Shown here one piece after another: positions 35,174 to 47,986 of a DNA stretch of 64,000 nt; within the stretch, counting starts at the first letter, position 1, and each line of letters starts with the position of its first letter. Below the pieces are notes generated by a model. The model was not told where the DNA came from. It made no database searches and saw only the letters and a program-made list of their open reading frames with translations. Position numbers and translations under genes: made by a program. Source of the DNA: Molanna angustata (taxonomy: Eukaryota > Arthropoda > Insecta > Trichoptera > Molannidae); NCBI GenBank assembly GCA_963576475.1, contig OY754969.1:24303318-24367317 (forward strand), read 5' to 3'.

Positions 35174-36517
35174 ATGGCACAAAACTATAGAGCCATTAGT
35201 TTATTAAGTTCAGTTGGTAAGATGTATGCAAGGATCCTGGATCAAAGAGTGCGAAAGATTACAGAAAGCAAGATATGGGATGTCCAAGGTGCGTTTGTGG
35301 GCGGCAGAGGATGTATAGACCAATTTTTTTCTCTGCGCACGGTCACAGAAAAGGTTCTGGATAAAAATCAGAAAATTTTCTGTGCCTTCATAGACCTAGA
35401 AAAGGCGTATGATAAAGTTGTTAGAGAAAAATTATGGGATATACTAGCAGTGTATGGAGTGAAGAGCAAACTGATACGCGCAATCGCGTCATTATATGAG
35501 AACAGCGAAGCATGTGTTCGTGTCAACGACACAGTGACAACGCGGTTCTCTATAAATAATGGCGTTAGACAAGGGTGCGTGCTATCTCCATGGCTCTTTA
35601 ACTTGTACATTGATTTCTGCATAAGAGCCCTTAAGGAAGAAAGCAAGGGTCTGAAATTGAGTACTGTAATGGTGCGAGATTTGATGTATGCAGACGATAA
35701 AGTTCTATTAGCAGAAAGTATGGAAGAGTTACAGTATCTTGTAAGTCAGGTATATGAAGGATGTATAGAGAATGGACTTAGGATGAATGCCAGCAAATCA
35801 AAGACAATGATCTTTGAAAAGAGTGAAAGCATAACAGCGTGTAAAATAAGAGTAGAGAACGAATGGCTCGAGCAAGTCGACGAATATGTGTACTTGGGAA
35901 GCATATTTCAACGGAATGGACGACTCGATAAAGAGATCGAAAGAAGAGTTATGGCAGGAAACAGAGTGAATGGAGCACTAAGACCAATTATGAATGATCG
36001 CAACATATCAAAGGATGCCAAAGTTGCCATTCATAACGCCGTCGTAGTGCCAACCTTGACGTATGCAAGTGAAACCTGGACATGGCAGAAGACGCATGAA
36101 AGTAGAATAAATGCAGTTGAAATGAGATCGTTAAGAAGGATTTGTAATAGAACGATGTATGACCGGGTAAGAAATGAGGACATAAGGAAAGAATGTAAGA
36201 TGAAGAAAGATGTCATTACTAGAATGAAAGTGAACACATTGAGATGGTTTGGTCACATGGGGAGAATGAATGAGGAGCGCCTGACGAAGAAAACATACAG
36301 AGCGGAAAGGAATGGAATGAGAGGTCGGGGACGCCCAAGAAAGGGATGGCACGACCATGTGAACGAAATTCTGAAAGACGGAAATGTTAGAAGTGTGAGC
36401 AATAGACGAGCATGTATGAGAGGATGCATGAATGTGGACGAAGCGAGGGATGCATGCCAGGATAGAAAAATGTGGCGTTCGGTTCTCTCTGCCTACCCCG
36501 CAAGGGACATGGCGTGA
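35174..36517 (+). CDS. Reverse transcriptase of a 5'-truncated RTE-like LINE
   Basis: An intact 447-codon frame. It starts inside the RT at NYRAISLLSSVGKMYARILD, continues through AFIDLEKAYDKV, NNGVRQGCVLSPWLFNLYID, and the catalytic YADD at residues 172-175. The thumb and C-terminal region follow (WLEQVDEYVYLGS, NTLRWFGHMGRM, GRGRPRKGWHDHVNE), ending SVLSAYPARDMA. The endonuclease domain and RT fingers are missing, so this is a truncated copy. The ATG at 35174 is probably fortuitous, being close to the junction. No frameshift or stop occurs over 1.3 kb, so it is young. It would have supplied RT for copying its own family RNA and possibly SINEs with the same tail, but this copy cannot make endonuclease. 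Confidence 0.85.
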   Translation: MAQNYRAISLLSSVGKMYARILDQRVRKITESKIWDVQGAFVGGRGCIDQFFSLRTVTEKVLDKNQKIFCAFIDLEKAYDKVVREKLWDILAVYGVKSKLIRAIASLYENSEACVRVNDTVTTRFSINNGVRQGCVLSPWLFNLYIDFCIRALKEESKGLKLSTVMVRDLMYADDKVLLAESMEELQYLVSQVYEGCIENGLRMNASKSKTMIFEKSESITACKIRVENEWLEQVDEYVYLGSIFQRNGRLDKEIERRVMAGNRVNGALRPIMNDRNISKDAKVAIHNAVVVPTLTYASETWTWQKTHESRINAVEMRSLRRICNRTMYDRVRNEDIRKECKMKKDVITRMKVNTLRWFGHMGRMNEERLTKKTYRAERNGMRGRGRPRKGWHDHVNEILKDGNVRSVSNRRACMRGCMNVDEARDACQDRKMWRSVLSAYPARDMA

Positions 36518-36541
36518 TGGTATGTATGTATGTATGTATGT
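35174..36541 (+). mobile_element. RTE-like LINE, (GTAT)n-tailed family
   Basis: This is the element that contains the 447-codon frame. It ends GACATGGCGTGATGGTATGT and a short (GTAT)n run up to about 36541. Ending in a tandem tetranucleotide rather than poly(A) is usual in the RTE clade. Other copies lie at 9593-10313, 14298-14393, 15983-16115 and 32321-32379. No target-site duplication could be fixed here. Confidence 0.85.
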
Positions 36542-36544
36542 AAA

Positions 36545-39500
36545 GATTTAAACTTGTAGTTTATATTACTGTTAGTTATTTAAAAATAGTTCTTTGTATT
36601 ATTTGAAATAAAATAAGATGAAACATAGTTGACTTCCATGGAATTATTTCATAATGAGTCTGAGCACTTTCGATTATTTATTTCAATAGTATACATTATG
36701 AACTTCCACTCTGATTATTAAAATATTAATATTATTAAAACATACGACACTTATGTAAATTGAAAACATACTTTCTCACAATGAATGTTATCACAACTCA
36801 CAAGAATACACTTTACTGGTTTCATCGTAAATTATCCTACCTTTTCATATAAAGAATATTTTAAAAAAATGACCTTTTAAAACAGAAAATATTCCCGCAA
36901 AGCAGAAAATGCCAAATTTTGTAATGCAATAATTTCTTGAATATTTTCTATACATCCACATAAGGTTTTTGAAAACTCTAACGGCATTTTGGAAGCCTTA
37001 ATTCCTGAAATATAATATATAAGCAGTACTTACTCCCTTAGGTGGAGGATTCTACCCATAACCGTATCAGAACTTTTATGGAAGCGATATTTGCCAGATA
37101 TGGGGCATCAGCTCAAATCGCTTTTGTTACCAACAGGGCTTTCAACACATCATCATTTCATTTCATGATATTATCTGCCGAGCATCAACGTATTAAGAAC
37201 ATATCCCCATTTTCAAAAATTCGAGTGGTTTTTCTATAAAAGTGTTGCATGAAAAAAGGAGGACATTTCAATAACTCTTTCCAAACTGTGTATGGATATT
37301 AAGTAGAAAGTAATAAATTGAGTGAGTCTATAAAAAAAGACCCTATATTTATTTATCCTTTATGATCATTATGAAATTATTTATTTAAAAGCATTAATAT
37401 TGATGTCTACATTTTATAAAAACATGAATACATAGTAAAAATTAATCATATATTATTTCATGAACCCTTTTTATTAATATCCATCAAGCATTAAAAATGT
37501 CAATCAATATTAAATATAATAAAAAAGGCACGTGTCATTGTTCTAGATTTTTATTTTATTGTTAATAATACTTACTTAAAAGTGAATAAAAAATATTATT
37601 CATCAAACTCAACTTTTCTATATCATTAATGCTATCTAAAGATAGCATTTATTTATTTATGTGATAAGTTTTATGTAGTTTAAAGATCCCAACAAAATAT
37701 CATTAGAATTATTATAATATAATTATCAAGAAGACATTATTCAATAAAGTGGTTTATACAAAGTGAAATTGTTATTATTATTATTTATCATCTTTAGCAC
37801 ACTTTATTTTTCGTTTTTCTTAAATCATCTTTTAGAGGTTTTGTTTATTGCTAGGTTTAAATATTAATTGATTATTTGAAGGTTTTACTAAGCGTAAAAA
37901 GAAATTTTTTGGGTTAACTGAATGAAAGAGATTACTTACTAAACTCCACAATTTTATTCACAAATAACAATCTTTGATTTACTTAATTAATTTAGGTACA
38001 ATAAGATTTTATAAATTCACACGGCTAATAAAATATCGATTGACGCGTTACATTGACAGTTCGAGAGAGCAATGGCGGGCGAATGAAAAAACGACTATTT
38101 ATATTTTTATGATTATTCTGGAATCTTCTATGTATAAGTGTTGCCAAGTTTTTATATTTAAATAAATCACCACAATCTCATAGATCTTATCTGTTCTCTT
38201 ATATGTTGTTCAATGAGACAGTATTCCTCTATTATTTGCTTTTGAGTCTCAAATAAAAGTAAGATAGTAGAAAGTTAGATTTTTTAATCTGTCTACCATT
38301 TAATTCACACAGATCTATCAATTACCTTTCTTATCGTTTCACGATGTAATTCTTTAAATATTTATTCTCAAATGACTTCTTTGTCTCTTATATCGATAGA
38401 CTATGTAAAATAAAATTCAATACATATTCAAGACATTTTAAAACATTTATATTACTCGGATAAATAGTTAGCGCTTAATTTTTTGCTTTATCATATTTTC
38501 CGTCTTTGAAGTTCGTTTTGAAATCATTATATACCTAAATAGTTTAAAAACAATATTGCTAAAATGTTTGATAATATATTTATGTAAAATAAAATGTCCA
38601 ATACATTTGCTAACCCTACAGGAATATTGCTTAGCTAAGACCATATATATCCGATGGTAATATTATTTGCTCTTCCGCAGTCACTTAGCAGAATAAAGCA
38701 TCAAATTGCTTGGTAATGCATGGAATAGTCCGCAGCGTATATGGATTGGTTTATCCGCATTATAAAGTAAACTCGGCCTACCCTATCAGCTTTGTATATG
38801 TATATGGGGATAGGAAAATTATGCTTAACGCCTCACTTGCCCGCCTTACTGCTAATATTTTTTTGCGGATGATGAATGATGAAAATAAAATGATACTATA
38901 ATATATTATTTATATCCGTGTTATTTATCACTAAGTGTAGGTACTTATATTCAATGCTTATAATTTTTATCATATTCGTTTCATTTTGTCTAAATTTTTT
39001 CCACCAATTTAAATGAATCCCACATCACACATCAATGCTTTTAATGTTGGTTTGTGAAAATTCTTTAAATATTATTCTTAATATCAATGTATCGATTTGT
39101 CACCACGAAGAGTAGAATTTTATGTCGACCAACTTCTAAAGAAATCACGACAAATAATAACTTGTTCCATAAAATATTATATGAAACTATATTATAAAAG
39201 AGGAGAAACATTTGATAGTGAGAGAAAGGGAATGCAAGGGAGTAACGAATAGGTCAATTTCAAAAACAGGAACATTAATAAAGGGTCTACTCACTTATTA
39301 AATTTTACGATATTTATTGGATGCGATATGTAATTATATGCAACGATTTCTTAGACAAAACACGAGCGAAAAAAAAATACATTTTCACGACTGTGATACT
39401 TGATGAAACAACTCAGTAACTGAAGAGTACTTTGTACACAAATTAAAACATATAAGTTAGTAATACTTGGTGGTATATGATATTGAATATGCCTACATAT

Positions 39501-41030
39501 ATGTATGTATAAAATGCATATTCTCCTGGATATGAATGTAAGTACTTAACTAGGAAAATGTAGGTACATTGAAGCCACTGTGAGCTGCTAATGTTAACAA
39601 AAGCCTCTAGCTATAATGGCGTTGTCAACATTGAATTGTAGGTTCATACTTATTATAACATTATGCATTGACAACAAGACTTCAATAACTAGTGACTAAT
39701 GTTGATGCCACTAGGTAGATACAATGGAATAATAATAAGATTCAATGAGATAGTAATTTGTTTTATCCTTATTGAAATAAACTTGTTGATCAAGGAAGTA
39801 AAAAAATGCTTGAAAATCCATATTTATATTCTATTAGAATCTAATGTTACATTAATTTAATAAATAACTCATTGCATTCATTTAATAAATTTTAGAAATA
39901 CATATTTTTCCTTTTTTCTAATTTTGCCTCTACTGCCCATAATAAGTTATATTTCCATAAATATTTCTTCTTCTTTTGAATATTAATTTCCTCTCCGGCT
40001 CAATTTTCAATTCCACGTAAACATTTTTTACACGAGGAATCAAAATATAATATTAATTTGTGGTTCCACATCAATGTTTTAAAGAATTATCAAATGAGGA
40101 TTCAAGCTATAACCGCGAATCATGGACTAATAATAACTGGTGATCGCCCACCATCGTTTTTATAATTATAATTTTTAAGTTGAACGCTATTCATTTCATC
40201 CCGTCCCTTCAGTTACTCCCCTCCCTTCAGTTACTCTTGTCTGAAATAATACGTAGTCAATGCAGTCAAAGATAAATCAGAAAACATTAAAAAAGAAAGG
40301 AATAAATAATCATAAATTGACCAACAATCATGAAAATTGACAAATTCACTCAGTAAAATCAAATTACATTTATATTATATTAACTACCTATGTAAGTATT
40401 GCCTCTTCCCCTGAAATGTTCTAAACTTGCATGCAATGCACTTGGTTGAATTGATTGCATGATATACACTACATCTTTCCGCAACCCATTCGCCATACAT
40501 TTCAATAGAATACACCAGCTCACATCTCAGTAAAGTTGACTATTGAATCGCAAAAAAATTAACAGAATAGACAGTTGCAACGTTCATACATTAGCCTACT
40601 TCTTTGTTCATTGTTCATTGTTAAATACAGTGAGATGAATGATGTGTCTAAATAAATACAAAATAAAAAAAAAACAAGTTCATATTGGTACTTTATATTT
40701 TTTCTTTGTAGGTAGGTACCTACTATTTTTATAATAAGTTTTACTCTCACGGTCATTAATCATGTCTTTATTTCGAATTTTCATTCGGTTTTCTGCTCTG
40801 GTATAACAACATTTACGTTAAAATAAAAAAAAATCATAACTGAAAAGAATATGCTTCAAAAATAAACATGCGAAAGGTATCATTAAAAACTTGAAAAAAA
40901 TATTGAGTTTTCATCCGGCTATTGACAATAAGTATAGGTACTGTTTTTAAAGTCTTAGACTCTTGTGTTTCTATACTGATGTACGGGTATGGAACTCTTG
41001 TGTTTACAAACAAAATGCTACATATTTTTT
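36545..41030. other. Long AT-rich block without a supported gene
   Basis: No domain, SINE promoter or repeat partner was recognised. The frames at 37042-37239, 37974-38165 and 38710-38901 have no supporting features. A GGTAGGTACCTACT palindromic motif occurs near 40711. Confidence 0.4.
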
Positions 41031-41035
41031 AGCAG

Positions 41036-41384
41036 TATCACAAAGAGCCATGGAAAGGAGAATACTGGTTGTTTCGTTAAGAGATAGAAAACTTGTGGAT
41101 AAGAGAGAACACTAAAATAACCGACGTTGTCCAAAAGGTTGCCAACTGGAAGCGGAGCTGAGCAGGGCATGTCGTCCGAAAGTCGAAACACAGAATCCAG
41201 ATGGAATAAGAAAGTGCTGAAATGGCGACCTAGAACGGGCAAAAGAAGTGTTAGAAGGCCTCAAACAATGTGGCCTGATGATTTAAAAAGAATGGCTGAA
41301 GGTGGATGGATGCGGTCTGCCCAAGATGAAGAAGATGTTGAGGCCTTTGTCCATTACTGGACAAAGGCGGGGAAATTCTTATAA
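41036..41384 (+). pseudogene. RTE-like LINE 3' fragment, decayed
   Basis: With frame changes it reads AVSQRAMERRILVVSLRDRK, NWKRS.AGHVVR, SRWNKKVLKWRPRTGKRSVR, RPQTMWPDDLKRMAEGGWMR and EDVEAFVHYWTKAG. This is the C-terminal part of the protein at 45161-47986 (RSMERSMLGISLRDRIRNEE, KILRWRPWESKRGVGRPQKR). Its closest sister is 6905-7155. A stop and shifts make it non-coding. No clear (GAA)n tail remains. Confidence 0.75.
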
Positions 41385-41389
41385 ATAAC

Positions 41390-44025
41390 GTAGGTATAAT
41401 ATAATTGATACGTATTTCATTCTTCACAATCGATTCAGCTGAAATTATCCAATAATTTAGAATGCTTCTAAGAGTTATTGCTTAAAAAAATGTCAAGAGT
41501 TATTTTTTTATTATATTATGTATATGAATATGATCCATGATGTAACCAAACATAATATTTTATTTCATTTCTGTTTATTTATGGTACAGAGGATGTCCTG
41601 ATGAAGAAAGTTTAACGTTAAATTGGCACATAAATCGTGTTCGGATACATACAACATTATTTATGCCTAAGGCGATTTAAGAATTGCCACCTCAGACCTA
41701 ATCTATGAACGTTAATCGTACAGCACAGAGAGATAACAAAGTTGTTCTCTTTCGAAGATAAAAATGAGGACAATGAACGTAAATGGGGGAAATCTGATTG
41801 TGCAGGCATTATCAGTGATATTGGCAAACCATTTCATCCACCGGTACAAGAAAAAAGGTACATATCTACCTTTATTATAGATAAGATTTCTTCTCCGTGG
41901 GTAACTGGACCTACATATGTATTTTCTATCTATATTCTATCTACATGTAGAGCTATCTTGGTTTTGATCTGTCATGTTATTATGTACCAGCTTTCCTATA
42001 AAGATTCTTTCTACGACGATATGGCAAGATATTTTCTTGATTCTTAACCATTTCGAGAATTCATTGATGTGAATAGATACATCAACTGTAGGTTTTTCTG
42101 ATTTAAATAATTGTACGCATTAAAAATTGTTATAAAAATCAATATTGTTTGTCTATGGTGACGGCATTAATATTGTAGAACTCAATTTTTTGATAAGGGC
42201 CTGACCTGCCAAAATGATCTTCATATCAATGTGAGTAAATTATGTATAACAAATCAAACATTTTTATAAACTAGATTTTGGAACAAGAATATACTTCTGT
42301 TGCGTTAGTTAAGAAACATTACGGATGTATTTTAAACTTTATACTAAGATTAATCAAGTATATAATTGTATCGATTTGAGCCAATTCATTTTACTACTAC
42401 AACAAATGCTTGTTGTTTCAACTAATAATGTGTGTGAATTTTTCACGTGAAATTTTCATTAAGTATAAGAATTGCCAGTTTCAGCACGTCATGTCATCAT
42501 TAAACTGTTGAAGCGGTACATGGAATTGGTACGCATTTGCGTGAATATTTTAACAGCGGCACATCATAAAACATGTAGAGCACGTACTCAATTAAATTCA
42601 AACCCTCTGCCAAAGCATTTTGCACTCTAAACCTGATTGCTCTGCATTTCTCTTCTTTACAATACAATAAAACGGTGATTATTTCACCAATTTGAACGGG
42701 ACGCTTCCGGGAATACTTATTTGGCGATCGCTTCCATCAAATGGACTCAACTCTTTAGTATAGAAAAGCGAAGTTAAATATTATCAACGTTAAGCGGTGA
42801 ATTTAAATCAGCGTTAAATTATTTAAACATCAATTTAGATACTGCGACAGTTTAACATCTGCAGAAAACAATACCACAGATGTATTAACATAAAAATAAA
42901 TAATTAAACCAACCATGTTTAAGTTTTTCAAAAAGTGGGTTTTATTGTTGAATTCGAACATGACATTCGTTTAACAAGTATAATTAAAAGTTAGTCTGGA
43001 ACGGTTTTGATTGTTAAAATTATAGATATATTCCACTGTTTCGAACAAAATTATAGTACATGCGAGAGTTAGCAACGCTTTCGATTAATCATACGTATTA
43101 GTCATAAGGCTGGTTTTTTGATATTTTCCTTCTTATTGAATAAAGGTATGAAAAAGGTAACTCTGGCACATACGAGCGGTTGAGTTTCAAGTGCGCATCC
43201 TCTTTATAGGTGAAAATTCTATGCGCACGATTTTTTATAAATCCCCTTTGTGAAATGTCATATAAATAAGAATTAAGAAACCTCCCCGGATGTGAACTAA
43301 ATAAATCACCAAGTCTAATTGTAATCAGATGGATCGTTTAAGAGCACATAACGACATACAAAGATACAAATGACAATTGTCACCTACAAAAACGGGATGC
43401 GTACTGATAAACGCAACCACACCCAGGTGTTAGATTTACTTTTTTCATACCTATATTCAATAAGAAAAAAAAAATCATTATGAAAGAGCCATAATTTCTT
43501 TTTTGACGTTCTATATACTATTATTTTAATGGGTTTTTATATTTAAACGAATTCAGCAATTAAATTACAGCAATTAATTATTTATGACATTTTTCAGTTT
43601 CAAATAATGTAAAAAATAAAAACGCAGAATTATGATTTTTTTTATTTCCCAGGATAAAATGTGTTTTTCCAAATAAAAATTCAACTTCATATGTAGCAAA
43701 ATTACCCAACACCTTCTATTAATTTAAGTTAGGCTAAGACTGAAGAATCCAAGTACCTAATAAAATAATCGATAAAATCTAGACGATAATATGTTCACGT
43801 AAGATCCTCAACATTTATGATTATTTGAAACAATTACCATTTAAAGGAAACTGAGAGAAATAAGAAAGTATCACGTATTTCTGTACGTTTTATAATTTTT
43901 TAAATTGCATGTCGTACTAGATGTTAAATTTATTTTGAAATTTGTAACATTTTCATGACTGTTATTTTTATATATAGGTACATTAACATAAATATGGCAT
44001 TAATTTGTGATTTATCTTGATGATT
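41390..44025. other. AT-rich block; one weak exon-like frame
   Basis: The frame at 41742-42047 begins FSFEDKNEDNERKWGKSDCA and has a donor-like AAAGGTACAT near 41856, but no domain or second exon. The rest shows no gene and no repeat partner. Confidence 0.3.
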
Positions 44026-44249
44026 TAGAGGTATACTACGGGGACCCAATTTTTACGGGGACGAAAGAAACGGATTTTTGTATAAAAACTTTACATATTT
44101 ATAAACTTTTTTTACAACATTCCTTTAGTCAGTTTCAAAGTGCTCTCCATTAGATGCTATACACATATCAAGTCTTTTCCCGCTGTTTGTATCATCTCTA
44201 GAACTCTTCGACTATCACAACACTTTACATTTAGATATTTCTTCATTCT

Positions 44250-44910
44250 CGTTCTCCCACCACTTGACTCTGATGCCTCTGGTCAAAAAGTTTGGATCTT
44301 TAAATCAACAGTGGTCTGACAATGATTTCATATTGTATCTAATTGGTATTTATCTACAACAACCTGGACCTAGCATCAATATGTTGGCAGCAACAATTAT
44401 TATGTATAATTCTTCTCTGATATTATTGTTACTGGTAATTCGTGAACCGAGTTACGTGAATTGATCTACAGATTCAAAGATATTTCTGTCTACTGCAAGT
44501 GGTATTGGCGGAGAAGTATGCCAGACAGTAGGGCGTGATAACATATAGTCTTTCGTGATAGCTGTAACGTGGTTTCTCTTCTGGAGAATATCCGTTCAGA
44601 GCCAACCAACCTCTTTAAGGGCAGTGATGTTTAATTTGTACTTATCTAGCTGTTCCACAAGTAACTTTAGCTCGCCCGCTTTATACATGGAGAGTATGAT
44701 CCGAGTGTATCAAAAACGTTGTCCTAGTTTCGTTTAGCAGGTCGTGTGTGGATTAGTCCAGCTCTTTCTTCTTATGATTTCATGACGTTGCATGTGCTTT
44801 CCGAGGTTAGCCTGCCTTCGGGCAGGTCTTCGCCGTCCCTCAAACTTGCCCATCAGCAACAATTCGAGGACCTCATATTTCCGCTCATGCAGGTTGTGAT
44901 CCAGATAGGA
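44250..44910 (-). pseudogene. Mosaic of RTE-like LINE fragments, decayed
   Basis: Going down the minus strand, three protein remnants appear. RKYEVLELLLMGKFEGRRRP at about 44900-44830 is the C-terminal region of an RTE. Then LYKAGELKLLVEQLDKYKLN.TALKEVGW at about 44710-44610 is the start of an RTE endonuclease. Then VDQFT.LGSRITSNNNIREE at about 44480-44400 is the RT thumb region. The order does not fit one intact element, so at least two fragments lie together, or one has a large internal deletion. Confidence 0.55.
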
Positions 44911-44954
44911 GACAAATAAACGTTATTCTCATGTGAATTAAGTGTATTTTTTTC

Positions 44955-45075
44955 TGACAAATCGATATCTCAATAGAAAAATTGGAAATATTTTAGAAGA
45001 ACTGGGTAATCAAGGTTCCTACAGGGCTAACGACCTGTCATTGGCTGGTTTACTTATGCCTTTCTATCGAATTCG
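44955..45075 (+). repeat. Interspersed repeat family A, copy 3, left part
   Basis: CGATATCTCAATAGAAAAAT, TAGAAGAACTGGGTAATCAA, GGGCTAACGACCTGTCATTG and GCTGGTTTACTTATG match the minus strand of 190-500. The remaining part resumes at 48035 after the inserted RTE. Confidence 0.6.
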
Positions 45076-45119
45076 AATATCAATCTAATTTTTAAAAATC
45101 TTTTATACATACATATGTT

Positions 45120-45165
45120 AATCATTAATTAATACATATGTTAATCATCAATAAATACATATGTT
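45120..45165 (+). repeat. 23-bp tandem units at the RTE 5' junction, including the target-site duplication
   Basis: Two units of type AATCATYAATWAATACATATGTT lie at 45120-45142 and 45143-45165. The first 18 bases are repeated at 48001-48018 after the 3' tail (one mismatch), which identifies the duplication. Confidence 0.75.
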
Positions 45166-47986
45166 AATCTATATTGCGACATACAACACTAGAACTCTAA
45201 GACTAGAAGAAGATCAAATAAGATTAGAATATGAATTGAAAAACATAAAATGGGATGTGCTGGGTATTTGTGAAACGAGACAAAGAGGAGAAGAAGCAGT
45301 AACCCTACCATCTGGACACCTCCTCTATAGAAACAATGTAGACTCCTCAGTAGGAGGAATAGCAATTTTAATAAATAGATCTCTAAAAAGTTATGTAACA
45401 AAAATGACTAGCATATCTCACAGAGTTATCTACATCTTAATAAAACTGAATCAAAAATTTAATATACAAATCATCCATGCATATGCTCCTACAAGCGCCT
45501 CTGACGACGAAGAAGTCGAGCAGCTCTACGAAGACATTACAAAAGCCAAAAGATCTGAAAAAGCCAAGCTAGTTGTTATAACTGGTGACTTCAATGCCAA
45601 AATTGGCGAAAAGAATCAAGGAGATCCACATAATATAGGACAGTTTGGACTAGGTAATAGAAACGAAAGAGGAGAAATGTTGCTGGATTATTTACGTAAA
45701 GAGGAGCTGTACTGCTTAAACACCTTCTATAAAAAACAAAAACAAAGAAGATGGACGTGGAGAAGCCCGGATGGCAAAATCAAAAACGAGATAGATTATA
45801 TACTCACAGATGAGAGGAAATATTGTAAGAATGTCTCAGTACTAAACAATTTTGACACAGGCAGCGACCACAGACTGGTTAGAGCACTCTTCAGAATAAA
45901 TACCAAAATGGAAAGAAAAGCTTTGATAGGAAGAAAAATCCATAAATTACCTACATTAGATATAATAACTAAAAATAAAAACATTTTTCAAGAAACGGTG
46001 GAAAATAAGATGGAAGGGAAGAGGGAACTCGAACAAACAGAACTGGACACTCTTAACGACAAAATCGCCTCAACTATTCAAACAGCTGTTAAAAAGATTT
46101 CATACAGACAAAAGAAAAATATTACTAAACTATCAAATGACACTCTCAAGTTACTTGAAGAACGCAAAACTCTCGATAGGGATTCAGATCATTATAAGCT
46201 CCTAAACAAAAATATCAGAAAAGAGATAAGGAAAGACATTAGAAGATATAATACAAAACTCATAACAGAAACAATAGAAAATAACAAAAATATGAAAGTC
46301 TTAAAAGGAATAGAATCTCGCGGCAACCATAACATAACTAAAATTAAGGATCAAAATGGAATTGTCGTAAGAGACAAGCATTCTATATGCAAAACCGTTG
46401 AAATTTTTTACTCAAAACTTTACACATCACATATTCATCACGAAGAAAACCAAAAATGTATAATGAACGTAGGGTCAGAAGATTTACCAGAAGTGGAAAT
46501 TAGCGAAATTGAAAATGCCTTAAAGCAAATGAAAAGTAACAAAGCTCCAGGTGATGATCAGATAACAAGTGATATGCTAAAGTTAGGGGGGAGAAAGTTG
46601 ATAGAAGCTATAAAAATATTATTGAACAAATGCCTAGAACAAGGCAGGATACCTAATGGCTGGCAAAACGCTGAAGTAAAAATATTATTCAAAAAAGGAG
46701 ACAGCGATAACTTAGAAAACTATCGACCCATTAGCCTGCTTTCCCACCTGTATAAGTTGCTAACAAAAATAGTAACAAATCGCTTAACCCTGAAATTTGA
46801 TAGTTATCAACCCGTAGAGCAAGCTGGTTTTCGCAAAAGTTTTGGAACCAGAGATCACATTCAGACATTAAGACTACTCATAGAGAAGACAACAGAGTAT
46901 AACATACCTATACATCTAGCTTTTGTTGACTACCAAAAAGCGTTTGATTCAGTTGAAAAATGGGCAATTATCGAGGCACTCCAAAATGCAAGAATAGATT
47001 CCAGGTATATACAACTAATAAACTTTATATATGAAAATGCAACTATGACTGTTGTAATCGATGACGACACTAAAACTGAAAAAATAAAAATTCAAAAAGG
47101 TGTGCGACAAGGTGACACAATTTCGCCAAAGCTATTCACGCTAGCCCTAGAAGATGTATTTAAAACCCTCAACTGGGATAACAAAGGGGTGAAGATAGAT
47201 GGCACATATTTGAGTCACCTAAGATTCGCTGATGACATAGTTGTTGTAGGTGAGAGCATTGATGAATTAAGTCAAATGATTAATGAATTGCATGAGGCTT
47301 CTAGCAAGATTGGTCTAAGTATGAACATAGCAAAAACGAAAATTATAAGTCCAGAAAACAAAATCATCACTGTTAACAATAAAAATCTCGAAATAGTGGA
47401 TGAATACATATATCTTGGACACAAGATAAAACTGGGCAAAGAAAACCAAACAGCGGAACTGCCAAGAAGAATAGGAATGAGTTGGGCAGCTTTTAACAAA
47501 CTTAGACACATTCTAGAAGATAAAGAGATTCCGATCTGTCTGAAAAGAAAAACATATGAATCATGTATACTGCCAGTGACTACATATGCATTGGAGACCA
47601 TGGCCCTTACAAAAAGAAATGTAGAAAAACTCAAATGCACACAGCGATCCATGGAAAGATCCATGCTTGGTATAAGCCTAAGAGACAGAATAAGAAATGA
47701 GGAAATTAGGAAAAGGACCAGAGTAGCGGACGTCATGGATCGCGTAGCTACATTGAAATGGCAATGGGCGGGACATATTGCTAGACAGGAACCCGCAAGA
47801 TGGACCCCTAAAATATTGAGATGGAGACCTTGGGAAAGTAAGAGAGGCGTCGGAAGACCGCAAAAAAGATGGTCTGACGACATAGCCGCTGTGGGGGGTA
47901 GAAATTGGCTGCAAGCAGCAAACGATAGAAGGAAGTGGAAGAATATGGAAGAGGCCTATATCCAGCAGTGGAAGACAGAGGGCTGA
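45161..47986 (+). CDS. RTE-like LINE polyprotein: endonuclease and reverse transcriptase
   Basis: Intact 941-codon frame. The N-terminal apurinic-type endonuclease has ATYNTRTL (Asn9), GICETR (Glu38), GDFN (142-145) and SDH (235-237). The RT follows: NAEVKILFKKGDSDNLENYR, AFVDYQKAFDSV, KGVRQGDTISPKLF and the catalytic FADD at 689-692. The C-terminus carries LRDRIRNEE, WQWAGHIARQ and GRPQKRWSDDI. Endonuclease nicks the target and RT copies the element RNA at the nick. Length fits one-ORF RTE elements, and no RNase H is present. All catalytic residues are kept, so activity is possible. The start ATG falls in the 23-bp target-like repeat, so the native start may be missing. Confidence 0.93.
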   Translation: MLIYIATYNTRTLRLEEDQIRLEYELKNIKWDVLGICETRQRGEEAVTLPSGHLLYRNNVDSSVGGIAILINRSLKSYVTKMTSISHRVIYILIKLNQKFNIQIIHAYAPTSASDDEEVEQLYEDITKAKRSEKAKLVVITGDFNAKIGEKNQGDPHNIGQFGLGNRNERGEMLLDYLRKEELYCLNTFYKKQKQRRWTWRSPDGKIKNEIDYILTDERKYCKNVSVLNNFDTGSDHRLVRALFRINTKMERKALIGRKIHKLPTLDIITKNKNIFQETVENKMEGKRELEQTELDTLNDKIASTIQTAVKKISYRQKKNITKLSNDTLKLLEERKTLDRDSDHYKLLNKNIRKEIRKDIRRYNTKLITETIENNKNMKVLKGIESRGNHNITKIKDQNGIVVRDKHSICKTVEIFYSKLYTSHIHHEENQKCIMNVGSEDLPEVEISEIENALKQMKSNKAPGDDQITSDMLKLGGRKLIEAIKILLNKCLEQGRIPNGWQNAEVKILFKKGDSDNLENYRPISLLSHLYKLLTKIVTNRLTLKFDSYQPVEQAGFRKSFGTRDHIQTLRLLIEKTTEYNIPIHLAFVDYQKAFDSVEKWAIIEALQNARIDSRYIQLINFIYENATMTVVIDDDTKTEKIKIQKGVRQGDTISPKLFTLALEDVFKTLNWDNKGVKIDGTYLSHLRFADDIVVVGESIDELSQMINELHEASSKIGLSMNIAKTKIISPENKIITVNNKNLEIVDEYIYLGHKIKLGKENQTAELPRRIGMSWAAFNKLRHILEDKEIPICLKRKTYESCILPVTTYALETMALTKRNVEKLKCTQRSMERSMLGISLRDRIRNEEIRKRTRVADVMDRVATLKWQWAGHIARQEPARWTPKILRWRPWESKRGVGRPQKRWSDDIAAVGGRNWLQAANDRRKWKNMEEAYIQQWKTEG

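Noticed and set aside
44030..44250. Possible mariner end (GGGGACCCAATTTTTACGGGGA)
   Set aside because: No transposase signature could be read and no partner inverted repeat was found; adjacent coding remnants are RTE-type.
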